From Streptomyces triticagri (GTDB lineage: Bacteria; Actinomycetota; Actinomycetes; Streptomycetales; Streptomycetaceae): a stretch of 64,000 bases of DNA. Positions 17,687 to 27,460 of the stretch are shown piece by piece. The first letter of the stretch is position 1, and each line of letters begins with the position of its first letter. The notes under the pieces were generated by a model. It had not been told where the DNA came from. It saw only the letters and a program-made list of their open reading frames with translations, and made no database searches. Made by a program: the position numbers and the translations under genes. The stretch lies in the NCBI RefSeq assembly GCF_003429565.1, contig NZ_QUAK01000027.1:1-64000 (forward strand), given 5' to 3'.

Positions 17687-18328
17687 ATGAAGGCGTCCCT
17701 GCCGATGTCCGCCGTACGCCGCCTCGTGGGTTCCGTCGTGGTCGGGGTGCCGGCAGGTGTCCTGGTCGGGCTGCTGGTCGAGGGCTCGCTCGGGGTGCTC
17801 GTGGGGATCGCGGTCACCGAGCTGGTCTTCGTGGTCTGGGGCTGGGCCGTGCTGTGGCCGATGGACGCGGCCGCGACCCGGCGCAACGCCCGCCGGGAGG
17901 ACTTCAGGCCCGCCGGCGAGGAGACCGCGGTGGTCGGCGTCGCGCTCTGCGGACTGGTCGCGATCGTGGTCCTGCTGCTGCGCGGTCCCGGGCACGGGGA
18001 GGCCACCGGCCAGGCGGCCGCGGCGACGGCGCTCTGCGGAGTCTTCATGGCCTGGGCGGCGCTGCATCTGATGTATGCCGCACGGTATGCGTACGTGTAC
18101 TGCGAGTCCGGGGGCGGAATCGACTTCAACGGCACCGATCCGCCCTCGTACCGGGACTTCTTCTACTTCAGTTACAACCTCGGCATGACCTACCAGGTGT
18201 CCGACACCGATGTCTCCAGTTCGGTGATCCGGGCGATCGCGCTGCGGCACTGCCTGCTGTCGTACGTGTTCGGGACGGGCATTCTCGCCACGGCCATCAA
18301 CCTCGTGGTCGGACTCGTCACGGGCTGA
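17687..18328 (+). CDS. DUF1345 membrane protein
   Basis: 213 aa with about five hydrophobic helices. The C-terminal half carries the DUF1345 hallmarks: [47 protein letters not shown] and the final helix. Function of the family is not known. AGCGTGGAGGA provides a ribosome binding site immediately before the ATG. It appears monocistronic, between a strong hairpin and the FdhF-type gene. Confidence 0.9.
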   Translation: MKASLPMSAVRRLVGSVVVGVPAGVLVGLLVEGSLGVLVGIAVTELVFVVWGWAVLWPMDAAATRRNARREDFRPAGEETAVVGVALCGLVAIVVLLLRGPGHGEATGQAAAATALCGVFMAWAALHLMYAARYAYVYCESGGGIDFNGTDPPSYRDFFYFSYNLGMTYQVSDTDVSSSVIRAIALRHCLLSYVFGTGILATAINLVVGLVTG

Positions 18329-18435
18329 GCCACGGTGACAGGGGGATTCCCGGTCCTGGATGGCGACCGGGGAACCCCGGGAATAGCCTGAACCGGAGTG
18401 CACAGACCCGCGCCCGTATGCGGAAGGTGAGCACC

Positions 18436-20810
18436 GTGACCAGCAACGAGGACCGCAGGGAGTCCGTGGACGCCCTGGATCCGCACGTGACGACGGATCC
18501 GCCGGCCCCTTCGGAGCCCCTCGCGCCGCGTGAAGCCCGAGTCGGACCCAGTCCCGAGGGCGAACCGGAATTCCACCCGTACCACCACCCGGCGGCGGCC
18601 TGGGGCGCGCGAAGAGCGTCAGCCGATTCCTGCTCAAGGAGCGCGCACTGGTCGACGGTCCGCGGGCCATCAAGCGGATGAACCACGAGAACGGCGGCTT
18701 CGACTGCCCGGGATGCGCCTGGCCCGACGACACCAAGGGCCTGCATCTGGACATCTGCGAGAACGGCATCAAGCACGTCACCTGGGAAATGACCAACAAA
18801 CGGGTGGGCCGGGAATTCTTCGCCGCCCATTCCGTCACCGAACTCGCCGGATGGAGCGACTTCGCCCTCGAGGACCAGGGACGGCTCACCGAACCGATGG
18901 TCTACGACGCCGAGTCGGACCACTACGTGCCGATCAGCTGGCAGGAGGCGTTCGAGACCTTCGGCCGCGCGCTCGGCGCACTCGACGACCCGAACCAGGC
19001 GGCGTACTACACCTCCGGCCGGCTCGGCAACGAGGCGACCTTCCTGTACCAGCTGATGGCCAGGGAACTGGGCACCAACAACCTGCCCGACTGCTCCAAC
19101 ATGTGCCACGAGGCGAGCGGCCGCGCCCTGCAGGCCTCACTCGGCACCGGCAAGGGCACCGTCGACCTCAAGGACTGGGAGACCACCGACGCCCTGTTCA
19201 TCATGGGCGTCAACGCGGCCTCCAACGCCCCGCGGATGCTGACCGCGCTGGCCGAGGCCTACCACCGCGGCGCGCAGATCGTGCACGTCAATCCGCTGGT
19301 CGAGGCCGCCGCCACCCGCACGATCGTGCCGCACGACTTCCTCGACATGGCCCTGTACAAGACCACCCGGACCAGCACCCTCAATCTGCAGCCGCGCATC
19401 GGCGGCGACATGGCGCTGCTGCGGGGGATGGCCAAGGCGGTTCTCGAGCAGTCGGCGACCGATCCGAAGGCCGTGGACCGGGAGTTCATCGAGCGCCACA
19501 CCGAAGGCTTCGAGGCGTACCGCGACATGTGCGAGGCCACCACCTGGGAGGAGCTCGAACGGCAGTCGGGCCTCAGCCGCGACGCCATCCTCAAGGCGGC
19601 CCGGGTCTACGGCGAGGCCGACCGCACGATCATCAGCTGGTGCCTCGGGGTGAGCCAGCACGAGCACGGCGTCGACACCGTACGGGAGATCGTCAACCTC
19701 CTACTGCTGCGCGGCAATCTGGGCCGAGAGGGCGCCGGTCCCTCGCCCGTCCGCGGGCACAGCAATGTGCAGGGCAACCGCACCTGCGGCATCGACCACC
19801 GGCCCGAGCCGGAGTTCCTCGACCGGCTCGGAGCGGTCTGCGGCATCGAACCGCCGCGCGCGCACGGCCTGGACACGGTCGGCACCATCGAGGCGATGCA
19901 GCGCGGCGATGTGAAGGTGTTCGTCGGCATGGGCGGCAACTTCGCGCTCGCGGCACCCGACACCCCCTACACCTACGAGGCGCTGCGCAACTGCGAGTTG
20001 ACCGTGCAGGTCAGCACCAAGCTCAATCGCAGCCATCTGGTGCACGGCCGCCGGGCGCTGATCCTGCCGTGCCTGGGGCGCACCGAGAAGGACCACCAGC
20101 GCGGCGGCGTGCAGAGCACCTCGGTCGAGGACTCGATGAGCATGGTGCACCTCTCGCGCGGCATGAAGCGTCCCGCGTCGAAGCACCTGCTCTCGGAGCC
20201 GGCGATCATCGCGGGCCTGGCTCGGGCCGCGTTGCCCCGCAGCGACACCCCCTGGGAGTGGTACGTCGAGGACTACGACCGGATCCGCGACACCATGGCG
20301 CAGGTCCTGGACGGCTTCGAGGACTGCAACCGGCGGGTGCGGCTGCCGCTCGGCTTCCGCATCAGGCAGCCGGCCCGCGAGCTGGTGTTCCGTACGCCGT
20401 CGGGCCGTGCCGAGTTCAGCGCGGCCCCGCTGCCGGACGTGGTGCCCGAGCCGGGCACGCTCGCGCTCGGCACGATGCGCTCGCACGACCAGTGGAACAC
20501 CACGATCTACTCGGACGACGACCGCTACCGGGGTGTCAAGAACCTGCGCACCCTGGTCTTCATGAACAAGGACGACATGCGCGAGCGCGGCCTCGCCGAA
20601 TTCGACCCGGTGACCATCGTCAGCACCGCCAAGGACGGCAGCCGGCGCAGCCTGGAGGGCTATCTGGCCGTCCCGTACGACATGCCGCGGGGCTGTGCGG
20701 CCGGATACATGCCGGAGATGAACGTGCTGTGCGCGATCGGTGACTTCAGCGTCCAGAGCGACCAGCCTCTGATGAAGCATGTCAAGGTCACCATCACACG
20801 GGAGAGTTGA
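18436..20810 (+). CDS. FdhF/YdeP family molybdopterin oxidoreductase, apparent frameshift near its 5' end
   Basis: Molybdopterin-binding oxidoreductase related to formate dehydrogenase H and YdeP. From 18609 on, the frame reads AKSVSRFLLKERALVDGPRAIKRMNHENGGFDCPGCAWPDD and the full catalytic body to 20810 (LPDCSNMCHEASGRALQ, NPLVEAAATRTIVPHDF, GLSRDAILKAARVY, NVQGNRTCGIDH, EKDHQRGG). The expected first 57 residues lie in another frame: GTG at 18436 (GGAAGG upstream) to PEFHPYHHPAAAWGA. One base appears to be missing in the GC-alternating run at 18606-18611. If the sequence is right, only the internal ATG at 18678 gives a continuous protein (710 aa) lacking the N-terminus. Sequencing error and pseudogene are both possible. 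Confidence 0.85.
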
Positions 20811-20900
20811 CGCCCCGCCGGCATGTCGGTTTCTCACCTGCCGGTGCCGGGAACCCGAGACAGCCCTGAACGACAGCCAGCACACGGGAGGCCGAGGCAA

Positions 20901-21977
20901 GTGCCCGAACCCCGACCCGCCCCCGAGCCACAGCCCGTACTCGAACCCCCCGCGCGCGCCGCGGTGTTCCTCGTCGTCACCGTGCGCCACGGGGCGGAAC
21001 AGCAGGTCCGTGACGTCCTCGAGAACCTGCCGGGCCTGCAGCGCTCGGTGGCGTTCCGGGCACCCGAGGACCGGCTCAGCGGCGTCACGGGCATCGGCTC
21101 CGAGGCCTGGGACCGGCTGTACGGCGGGCCGAGGCCCGCCGAGCTGCATCCGTTCCGCGAGCTGAACGGCGCCCGGCACCGTGCCGTCGCCACCCCCGGC
21201 GACCTGCTCTTCCACATCCGGGCCCGGCGCATGGACCTCTGCTTCGAACTGGCCCGCCAACTGCTGACCCAGCTCGGCGACGCGGTCACGGTCGTCGACG
21301 AGACACACGGATTCAAGTACTTCGACGAACGCGATCTGCTCGGCTTCGTCGACGGCAGCGAGAACCCGACCGGCGAGGCGGCCGGCACGGCGGTCCTGAT
21401 CGGCCCGGACGAGGACCCGGACTTCACCGGCGGCAGCTATGTCGTCGTCCAGAAGTACCTGCACGACATGGCCGCCTGGGAGGCGCTGCCGACCGACGAG
21501 CAGGAGCGCGTCATCGGCCGCAGCAAGAGCACCAACATCGAGATGCCGGACGACGTCAAACCCGCCGACTCGCACGTCGCGCTCAACACGGTCACCGACG
21601 CCGACGGCGAGGAACAGAAGATCGTCCGCGACAACATGCCGTTCGGGACCATCGGCCGCGGTGAGTTCGGCACGTACTTCATCGGGTACGCGCGCACCCC
21701 GAGCGTCATCGAGCAGATGCTGCAGAACATGTTCCTCGGCGAACCCCCGTCCGTCACCCACGATCGCATCCTCGACTTCTCGACCGCCGTCACCGGGAAC
21801 CTCTTCTTCGTGCCCCCGGCCGGATTCTTCGACGACCAGCCGGATCCGCCGGACCAGCCGGGTGCCGCCGCCGCGGAACAGGCCGACGTCGCCGTCGCAC
21901 CGGCCGCGGCCGCCACGGAGCCGGCCACCCATGGATCGCTCGGCATCGGCAGCCTCAAAGGAGCAAGCAGCCCATGA
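20901..21977 (+). CDS. DyP-type dye-decolorising peroxidase, encapsulin cargo
   Basis: Heme peroxidase using H2O2, 358 aa from the GTG at 20901 (GGGAGG nine bases upstream); an ATG at 20823 would add 26 residues of low-complexity leader. Signatures: LLGFVDGSENP (the GxxDG motif with catalytic Asp), the proximal heme His in DVKPADSHVALN, the distal Arg region in GRGEFGTYFIGYARTP, and the C-terminal FDFS-like ILDFSTAVTGNLFFVPP. After an Ala/Pro-rich linker the protein ends in GSLGIGSLKGASSP, a match to known encapsulin targeting peptides. The stop overlaps the encapsulin start by ATGA. It should be packed inside the shell and act in oxidative defence. Confidence 0.96.
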   Translation: MPEPRPAPEPQPVLEPPARAAVFLVVTVRHGAEQQVRDVLENLPGLQRSVAFRAPEDRLSGVTGIGSEAWDRLYGGPRPAELHPFRELNGARHRAVATPGDLLFHIRARRMDLCFELARQLLTQLGDAVTVVDETHGFKYFDERDLLGFVDGSENPTGEAAGTAVLIGPDEDPDFTGGSYVVVQKYLHDMAAWEALPTDEQERVIGRSKSTNIEMPDDVKPADSHVALNTVTDADGEEQKIVRDNMPFGTIGRGEFGTYFIGYARTPSVIEQMLQNMFLGEPPSVTHDRILDFSTAVTGNLFFVPPAGFFDDQPDPPDQPGAAAAEQADVAVAPAAAATEPATHGSLGIGSLKGASSP

Positions 21978-22771
21978 ACAATCTGCACCGGGACCTCGCC
22001 CCCATCAGCGCCGCCGCCTGGGCCGAGATCGAGGAGGAGGCCGGCCGCACCTTCCGGCGCAACATCGCGGGCCGTCGCATCGTGGACGTCACCGGCCCGG
22101 AAGGACCGGAGCTCGCCGCTGTCGGCACCGGCCATCTCACCGAGATCGCCTCACCCGCAAAAGGCGTACGCGCCCGGCTGCGCAAGGCCATGCCGGTCAC
22201 CGAACTCCGGGTGCCGTTCACCGTCTCGCGGGACGCCGTGGACGACGTGGAGCGCGGCTCGGGGGACTCCGACTGGCAGCCGGTGAAGGACGCGGCCCGC
22301 AGCATCGCCTTCGCCGAGGACCGGATCGTCTTCGACGGGTACCGCGAGGCGGGCATCGACGGCGTACGCGACCGGTCGTCCAACCCGGTGCTCACGCTGC
22401 CCTCCGACGTCCGCGAGTACCCCAACACGGTGAGCCAGGCGCTGACTTCGCTGCGGCTCGCCGGTGTCGACGGCCCGTACTCGCTCCTGCTCGGCGCCGA
22501 GGCGTACACGGCGGTCAGTGAGACCTCGGACCACGGCTATCCGGTGGCGCAGCACCTCACCAGGCTCCTGGACGGCGAGCTGATCTGGGCGCCGGCGCTC
22601 GCCGGGGGAGTGGTGCTGTCCGGTCGCGGCGGCGACTACGAACTGCGCCTGGGCCAGGACCTGTCCATCGGCTACACGGGCCATGACGGCAGGGAGGTGG
22701 AGCTGTACCTGCAGGAGACCCTCACTTTCCTGATGCTCTCCGACGAGGCGGTCGTCACGCTGAACACCTGA
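21974..22771 (+). CDS. Family 1 encapsulin nanocompartment shell protein
   Basis: 265 aa, the normal length of the HK97-fold encapsulin shell. Recognisable segments: MNNLHRDLAPISAAAWAEIEEEA at the N-terminus (the helix that binds cargo peptides inside the shell), RRIVDVTGPEGPELAAVGTGHL, PFTVSRDAVDDVERGSGDSDW, AARSIAFAEDRIVFDGY, and the C-terminal DLSIGYTGHDGREVELYLQETLTFLMLSDEAVVTL. Subunits assemble into a closed shell around the upstream DyP peroxidase. The two genes overlap by four bases, so shell and cargo are made together. AAAGGAGC lies seven bases before the ATG. Confidence 0.97.
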   Translation: MNNLHRDLAPISAAAWAEIEEEAGRTFRRNIAGRRIVDVTGPEGPELAAVGTGHLTEIASPAKGVRARLRKAMPVTELRVPFTVSRDAVDDVERGSGDSDWQPVKDAARSIAFAEDRIVFDGYREAGIDGVRDRSSNPVLTLPSDVREYPNTVSQALTSLRLAGVDGPYSLLLGAEAYTAVSETSDHGYPVAQHLTRLLDGELIWAPALAGGVVLSGRGGDYELRLGQDLSIGYTGHDGREVELYLQETLTFLMLSDEAVVTLNT

Positions 22772-22870
22772 CGTCAGGGCACCCGGCAGTCCTTGGAATA
22801 CTGGAGCGCGTCGGACCGGATCCGCCGGACCGGACGGACCAGTGCGAGCAGGACTTCGGGGAGGCAGACG

Positions 22871-24292
22871 TTGGCAGCCGTGGTGTCGGAGGTCGGTGGA
22901 GGCGTCCAGTCGCGGGAACGGCACGCGGTCGTCGTCGGCGGAAGCATCGCGGGGCTGCTCGCCGCGCGAGTGCTCGCCGACCACGCGGAGCGCGTCACCG
23001 TCGTGGAGCGCGACCGGCCGTCCGAGGCGGACAGCAGACGCTCCGGAGCCCCGCAGTCCCGGCACACCCATGTGCTCCTCGAGGGCGGGCAGAGCGCCCT
23101 CGAGGCCGTACTGCCGGGATTCATGGCCGAGTTGCGGGCGGCCGGCGCACCCCGGGTCGGCATGCCCGAGCACATGGTGCAGTGGCAGAACGGCGGCTGG
23201 TACCGGCGCACAGCCGCCACCACCCATCTGCACACGGGCACCCGCGCCCAGCTCGAACGCCTGGTACGGCAGCGGGTGTTGGAGCATTCCGCGATCGACG
23301 CCGTGCAGGGCACCGAGGTGGTCGGGCTTGTCGGTGACGCCGACCGGGTGCGCGGCGTGCAGTTGCGCGGACGCGACGAGGGCCCGCGGGCCGAACCCCG
23401 CACCCTCCGCGCGGACTTGGTGGTGGACGCCACCGGCCGGGGCACGAAGGCCGGGCGCTGGCTCACCGGGATCGGCGCCGAACCGCCGCACGAGGAGATC
23501 ATCGACAGCGGTCTCGCCTACGCCACCCGCGTCTACCGCGACACCGAGTCCAGGCTCGGCACCACTGCCCTCGGCTACTACATGGTGCCCAACCCGCGCC
23601 AGACGCTCGGCGCCGTGGTGCTGCCCATCGAGGACGGCACGTATCTCGCCACCCTCTCCGGCCTGCGCGGCGACGAACCACCCACCGACGGCGAGGACTT
23701 CGAGGCGTACGCGAAACGCCTCCCGCACCCGATCGTGTACGACTGGATGCGCGCATCCGAGCCGCTCTCGCCGGTCGTCGGCTTCCGCCGCACCGCGAAC
23801 GTCCGCCGCCGCTACGACCTGCCCGGCCGCCGCCCCGCCGGATTCCTGGCGACCGGCGACGCCCTGTGCACCTTCAACCCGATCTACGGGCAGGGCATGA
23901 CCGTCGCCGCGCAGAACGCCGTCGCGCTGCGCGAGGCGCTCACCGATCCGCGCCGCACACCCGGCACCCGCCGGGTGCAGCGGGCACTGCTCGACTCGTC
24001 CCGGCTCGCCTGGGACATCTCCGCCGGTGCGGACAAGCAGATGCCGGGCGTGTGGGGCAATGCGCTCGGCACGCCCGCCGCCGCGCGCCCGGCCGGCTGG
24101 TATCTGGCGCGTGTGCAGCAGCGTGCCGGCACCGACCCCGTGATCGGCAGGGCGTTCCGGGCCGTGCTCGGCCTGAACGCACCGGTCACCGCGCTGTTCG
24201 CGCCCGAGGTGGCCCGCCGCGTCCTGTTCACTCCCGTACGGCCGGGCGCGGACCGGCCGCCGCTGGAGTCGGAGGCTGCCGGCGGCAGTTGA
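22871..24292 (+). CDS. FAD-dependent oxidoreductase (flavoprotein monooxygenase-like)
   Basis: 473 aa from the TTG at 22871, chosen because GGGGAGG is six bases upstream; a further in-frame ATG at 22793 lacks one. Rossmann FAD motif AVVVGGSIAGLLAARVLAD at the start, a mid-protein ADLVVDATGRGTKAGRWL, and the second FAD site FLATGDALCTFNPIYGQGMTVAAQNAVAL. This is the p-hydroxybenzoate hydroxylase/geranylgeranyl reductase-like fold, and a squalene-epoxidase-like role cannot be excluded. It is 99 bp downstream of encapsulin on the same strand and may be cotranscribed. Substrate unknown. Confidence 0.88.
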   Translation: MAAVVSEVGGGVQSRERHAVVVGGSIAGLLAARVLADHAERVTVVERDRPSEADSRRSGAPQSRHTHVLLEGGQSALEAVLPGFMAELRAAGAPRVGMPEHMVQWQNGGWYRRTAATTHLHTGTRAQLERLVRQRVLEHSAIDAVQGTEVVGLVGDADRVRGVQLRGRDEGPRAEPRTLRADLVVDATGRGTKAGRWLTGIGAEPPHEEIIDSGLAYATRVYRDTESRLGTTALGYYMVPNPRQTLGAVVLPIEDGTYLATLSGLRGDEPPTDGEDFEAYAKRLPHPIVYDWMRASEPLSPVVGFRRTANVRRRYDLPGRRPAGFLATGDALCTFNPIYGQGMTVAAQNAVALREALTDPRRTPGTRRVQRALLDSSRLAWDISAGADKQMPGVWGNALGTPAAARPAGWYLARVQQRAGTDPVIGRAFRAVLGLNAPVTALFAPEVARRVLFTPVRPGADRPPLESEAAGGS

Positions 24293-24315
24293 TCCGGCGG
24301 GGCGGCGCCGAACCA

Positions 24316-24345
24316 TTGACATGTCCCCTCACCGCGCTGCAGGCT
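24316..24345 (+). promoter_or_regulatory. Promoter-like sequence before the PAP2 phosphatase gene
   Basis: TTGACA at 24316-24321 and CAGGCT at 24340-24345 with an 18-bp spacer, matching the -35 and a near-consensus Streptomyces -10. It overlaps an ATG at 24321, which argues that this ATG is not the start and that translation begins at the GTG at 24396. Confidence 0.5.
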
Positions 24346-24395
24346 CATCCTCGCTGACAACGTTGTCCAGATGGTCCCGAGAGAAGAGGCGGCTC

Positions 24396-27338
24396 GTGCG
24401 GGTCTTCGGAAGACATGGACGTGGCAGGGGAGCCGGGGCGGTCGTGGCCGCCCTCGTGGCGGGGACACTCGGGGCGGGCACCGGCCCGGCGGGAGCGGCG
24501 GACGCGGCCGCCGCGGCGGACAACTCGCCTCCGGCGGCGGGCCATTGGTCCACATCCTTCGAGCCCGGCACACCGCGGCCCGCCGGATTCCCCGCCGTCG
24601 GCGCCGCGCGCAACCTCCGCGGCGAGACCACCCGGGTCACCACCACGGTCAGTGACATCCGATCCGACCACCCGAACGACACGAGTACCTCCGAAGGCGT
24701 GCCGAGCCTCGCCGACCAGGATCCCGGCACCAAGTGGTACGCCAAGGACAGCGGCCGGCCCACCGCCGACGCGCCCGTGCACGCCACCTACACGCTCCGC
24801 AACTCCGCGGCCGTCACCGGCTATTCGCTCACGGCGGCCGACGACGCCGCGCCCCGCGACCCCGCCGCATGGACCGTCCTCGGCAGCAACAGCGACTCCG
24901 CCGCGAAGAACCCGGACGACGCCTCGTGGAAGGTCCTCGACCGGCGGAAGGAGCAGCGGTTCGACAGGCGCGGCCAGACCGGCTTCTACTCGATCGGAGC
25001 GCCGCGGGCGTACCGCCACTACCAGCTCCGGATCACCGACAACTGCGCCGACCGGTGCGAGGGTTCGGCCGACGACAGCGAGAAGCTGCAGCTCGCCGAC
25101 TGGACCCTGCGCAGTTCGGCGGGCTCCGGCGCCTCGGCCCTCGGCGTCTCGGTCGAGAACGCCGACGCGGCGGGCGCGGCCGACGGATCGGCGGCCCTGC
25201 GCTACTCCGGGCGCGTCCTGGGCTCAGGGGCCGCCTCCTCCACGGTGGTGCTGCGCTCCGGCCTCGACGTCCCGATCGGGGAGAAGGCCGAGCTCCGCTA
25301 CCGCATCCGTCCGCAGGACGCGGCCTCCGAGCCGGTGGCCCTCGACGTCGTGCACACCGACAAGGACGGCCAGCACCCCCGTACCCGCAAGGGCGAGCCC
25401 GGCGACGGGGCGCCCGAACCGGGCGAGTGGACCACCGTCTCCGCAGGCCTCGGCGACCTCGCGGGCCGGCGGGTCAGCGAGATCCGGCTCCGGTACGCGG
25501 ACGGGCACGCCAAGTCCGGTGCCACACCCACCGGTTGGATCGACGACATCGTCCTCGGCAAGGCCGCCCTCGACGGCTCGGCCGCCTGGAGCTATCTCGA
25601 CGCCCCCGACGTCGACCCGGCGCGCGGTGACGAGGACCGCACGGCCTGGACCCGGCCCGGCTTCGACGACGGTGACGTGCCGTGGAAGGAGGCCACCGGA
25701 CCGTTCGGCGCGAAGAACGACGGCACGGACCTCGGCGACGGCTTCCCCGTCGAGACAGAGCTGAAGCTGCGCAAGGAGTCCGGGGACAACCTGGAGGCGT
25801 ACTTCTTCCGGACCTCCTTCTCCCTCGACCGGGCCACGCTCGACTCGATGACCGGACTGCTCGGCACGGTCGTCCACGACGACAGCGTCACCGTCTACGC
25901 GAACGGCCACCGCATCGCCGGCCGCGGAGACGGACAGATCGAGAAGAACCTCCAGTACCAGAAGCCCGACGGCGGCGACGGCGAGGGCGATCCGGCCACC
26001 ACCCGCTTCGGCGTCCCGGCGGCGGCGCTCAAGGAGGGCAGCAACACCCTGGCCGTCGAGGTCCACCAGAGCAACAGCACCAGTTCCGATGCCTACTTCG
26101 GGCTCGGCGAACTCGCCCAGACCACCGGAACCCTGCCCTTCACCGGCGACGAGCTCGACACCTCGTACGACTCGGACAAGCGTCCCGACGCGCCCGACGG
26201 CGGCGACTACGTCACCTGGATGCTGCGGTCCTTCGACGCGGCCCGGAACACACCCTCCCTGATGGGCGCCAACGAGGTGCTGCCGGAGGGCACTTCGTAC
26301 GAGGACCTCACCGCCGTCAACGACCGGACCGTCGTCGACATCAACAACGCGCCCTCGGGGCCCGCCGATCCCAAGGTCCACAAGGCCCTGATCGACGGCG
26401 CGAGCAGCCCCTACCGGTCCATGTCCGACGGCCTGGGCAGCACCCTCGGGCGGCTCTACGACCAGGCCCTGAAGAACGGCGAACTGCCCAAAACGCAGGC
26501 GCTGTTGGACGGCCGGATCGAGAAGACCCCGGACTCGGACGCCGACTGGTACCAGGAGGCGAAGAACAACTACCAGTACAAGCGCCCGTTCGTCCGTATG
26601 GGATTCTCCGGCGAGAAGGGCCTCATCGAGCCGTGGGACAGCCGCGGCGGCTACGACGGCCTGGCCGGTGACGGCTCCTTCCCCAGCGGACACACCAGCC
26701 ACGGCTACGCCCAGGGCATCACCCTCGCCACCCTGCTCCCGGAGCTCGCGCCGCAGATCCTCGCCCGCGCCTCGGAGTACGGCGACAACCGGGTGGTCCT
26801 GGCCTTCCACTACCCGACCGACATCATGGGCGGCCGGATCGTCGGCGCCAAGACGGCCCAACTGCGCTGGTCCGACCCGGAGTTCCGCGAGCTGCTCAGC
26901 CGGGCGCGGGACGAACTGACGACCGTGCTCGGCCAGAAGTGCCGGGAGATCGGGGCGGGCTCGACGCCGGCCGAGTGCGCCGATCACGGAAAGCCGTACC
27001 TGCCGACCGACCAGGCCCTGAAGGTGTACCGGGAGCGGATGTCCTACGGCTATCCGCACATCGGCGAGGAGGGCAGAGCGCCGTCCGTGCCGGCCGGGGC
27101 CGAGGACCTGCTGCGCACGGCGCACCCCAAGCTCACCGGCGCCGAGCGGCGCGCGGTGCTCGCCGCCACCCAGACCGACTCCGGCGCGCCCCTGGACGAA
27201 CAGGGCGAGGGCGGCAGTTGGCAGCGCACCGACCTGGCGGCGGCGATGACCGCGAAGGTCACCGCGCACGAGGACGGCACGCTGACGGTCGACGGGGTGC
27301 GGGTCGACGCCGAGGGAGTACGGGTCGCGGAGAAGTGA
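24396..27338 (+). CDS. Secreted multi-domain PAP2-type phosphatase
   Basis: About 980 aa from the GTG at 24396 (AAGAGG upstream, promoter-like TTGACA before it). The signal peptide is GAGAVVAALVAGTLGAGTGPAGAADA. Residues of about 75-220 resemble an F5/8 type C (discoidin) module (VPSLADQDPGTKWYA, HYQLRITDNC). Beta-rich regions follow, including SFSLDRATL with VTVYANGHRI, resembling galactose-binding modules. The C-terminal catalytic domain has all three PAP2 motifs: K-x6-RP (KNNYQYKRP), FPSGHTSHG and R-x5-H-x3-D (NRVVLAFHYPTD). It should be an extracellular acid phosphatase with carbohydrate-binding modules. The unusual size comes from the N-terminal modules. A hairpin follows the stop. Confidence 0.9.
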   Translation: MRVFGRHGRGRGAGAVVAALVAGTLGAGTGPAGAADAAAAADNSPPAAGHWSTSFEPGTPRPAGFPAVGAARNLRGETTRVTTTVSDIRSDHPNDTSTSEGVPSLADQDPGTKWYAKDSGRPTADAPVHATYTLRNSAAVTGYSLTAADDAAPRDPAAWTVLGSNSDSAAKNPDDASWKVLDRRKEQRFDRRGQTGFYSIGAPRAYRHYQLRITDNCADRCEGSADDSEKLQLADWTLRSSAGSGASALGVSVENADAAGAADGSAALRYSGRVLGSGAASSTVVLRSGLDVPIGEKAELRYRIRPQDAASEPVALDVVHTDKDGQHPRTRKGEPGDGAPEPGEWTTVSAGLGDLAGRRVSEIRLRYADGHAKSGATPTGWIDDIVLGKAALDGSAAWSYLDAPDVDPARGDEDRTAWTRPGFDDGDVPWKEATGPFGAKNDGTDLGDGFPVETELKLRKESGDNLEAYFFRTSFSLDRATLDSMTGLLGTVVHDDSVTVYANGHRIAGRGDGQIEKNLQYQKPDGGDGEGDPATTRFGVPAAALKEGSNTLAVEVHQSNSTSSDAYFGLGELAQTTGTLPFTGDELDTSYDSDKRPDAPDGGDYVTWMLRSFDAARNTPSLMGANEVLPEGTSYEDLTAVNDRTVVDINNAPSGPADPKVHKALIDGASSPYRSMSDGLGSTLGRLYDQALKNGELPKTQALLDGRIEKTPDSDADWYQEAKNNYQYKRPFVRMGFSGEKGLIEPWDSRGGYDGLAGDGSFPSGHTSHGYAQGITLATLLPELAPQILARASEYGDNRVVLAFHYPTDIMGGRIVGAKTAQLRWSDPEFRELLSRARDELTTVLGQKCREIGAGSTPAECADHGKPYLPTDQALKVYRERMSYGYPHIGEEGRAPSVPAGAEDLLRTAHPKLTGAERRAVLAATQTDSGAPLDEQGEGGSWQRTDLAAAMTAKVTAHEDGTLTVDGVRVDAEGVRVAEK

Positions 27339-27340
27339 TC

Positions 27341-27373
27341 GCGCGGGGCCGGGCGCGTGCGTCCGGCCCGCGC
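27341..27373 (+). terminator. Terminator hairpin after the PAP2 gene
   Basis: GCGCGGGGCCGG (27341-27352) pairs with CCGGCCCGCGC (27363-27373) with one bulged G and a 10-nt loop, starting two bases after the stop codon. GC-rich stem without a U-tract. Confidence 0.65.
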
Positions 27374-27460
27374 TCGCCGGTGGGCGCCGTGCCGGACCCC
27401 GAGCACGGTCCCTAGAGTGCTCTCGGCAGCAGATCACCAGGTCGAGAGGTACGCACTCCA

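Noticed and set aside
16529..18889. 786-codon minus-strand open frame
   Set aside because: It runs antisense to the esterase, DUF1345 and part of the FdhF-like gene and reads as low-complexity Arg/Gly/Pro sequence without motifs.
18530..20743. Second long plus-strand frame over the FdhF-like gene
   Set aside because: Arg/Pro/Gly-rich out-of-frame translation; the molybdopterin signatures are all in the other frame.
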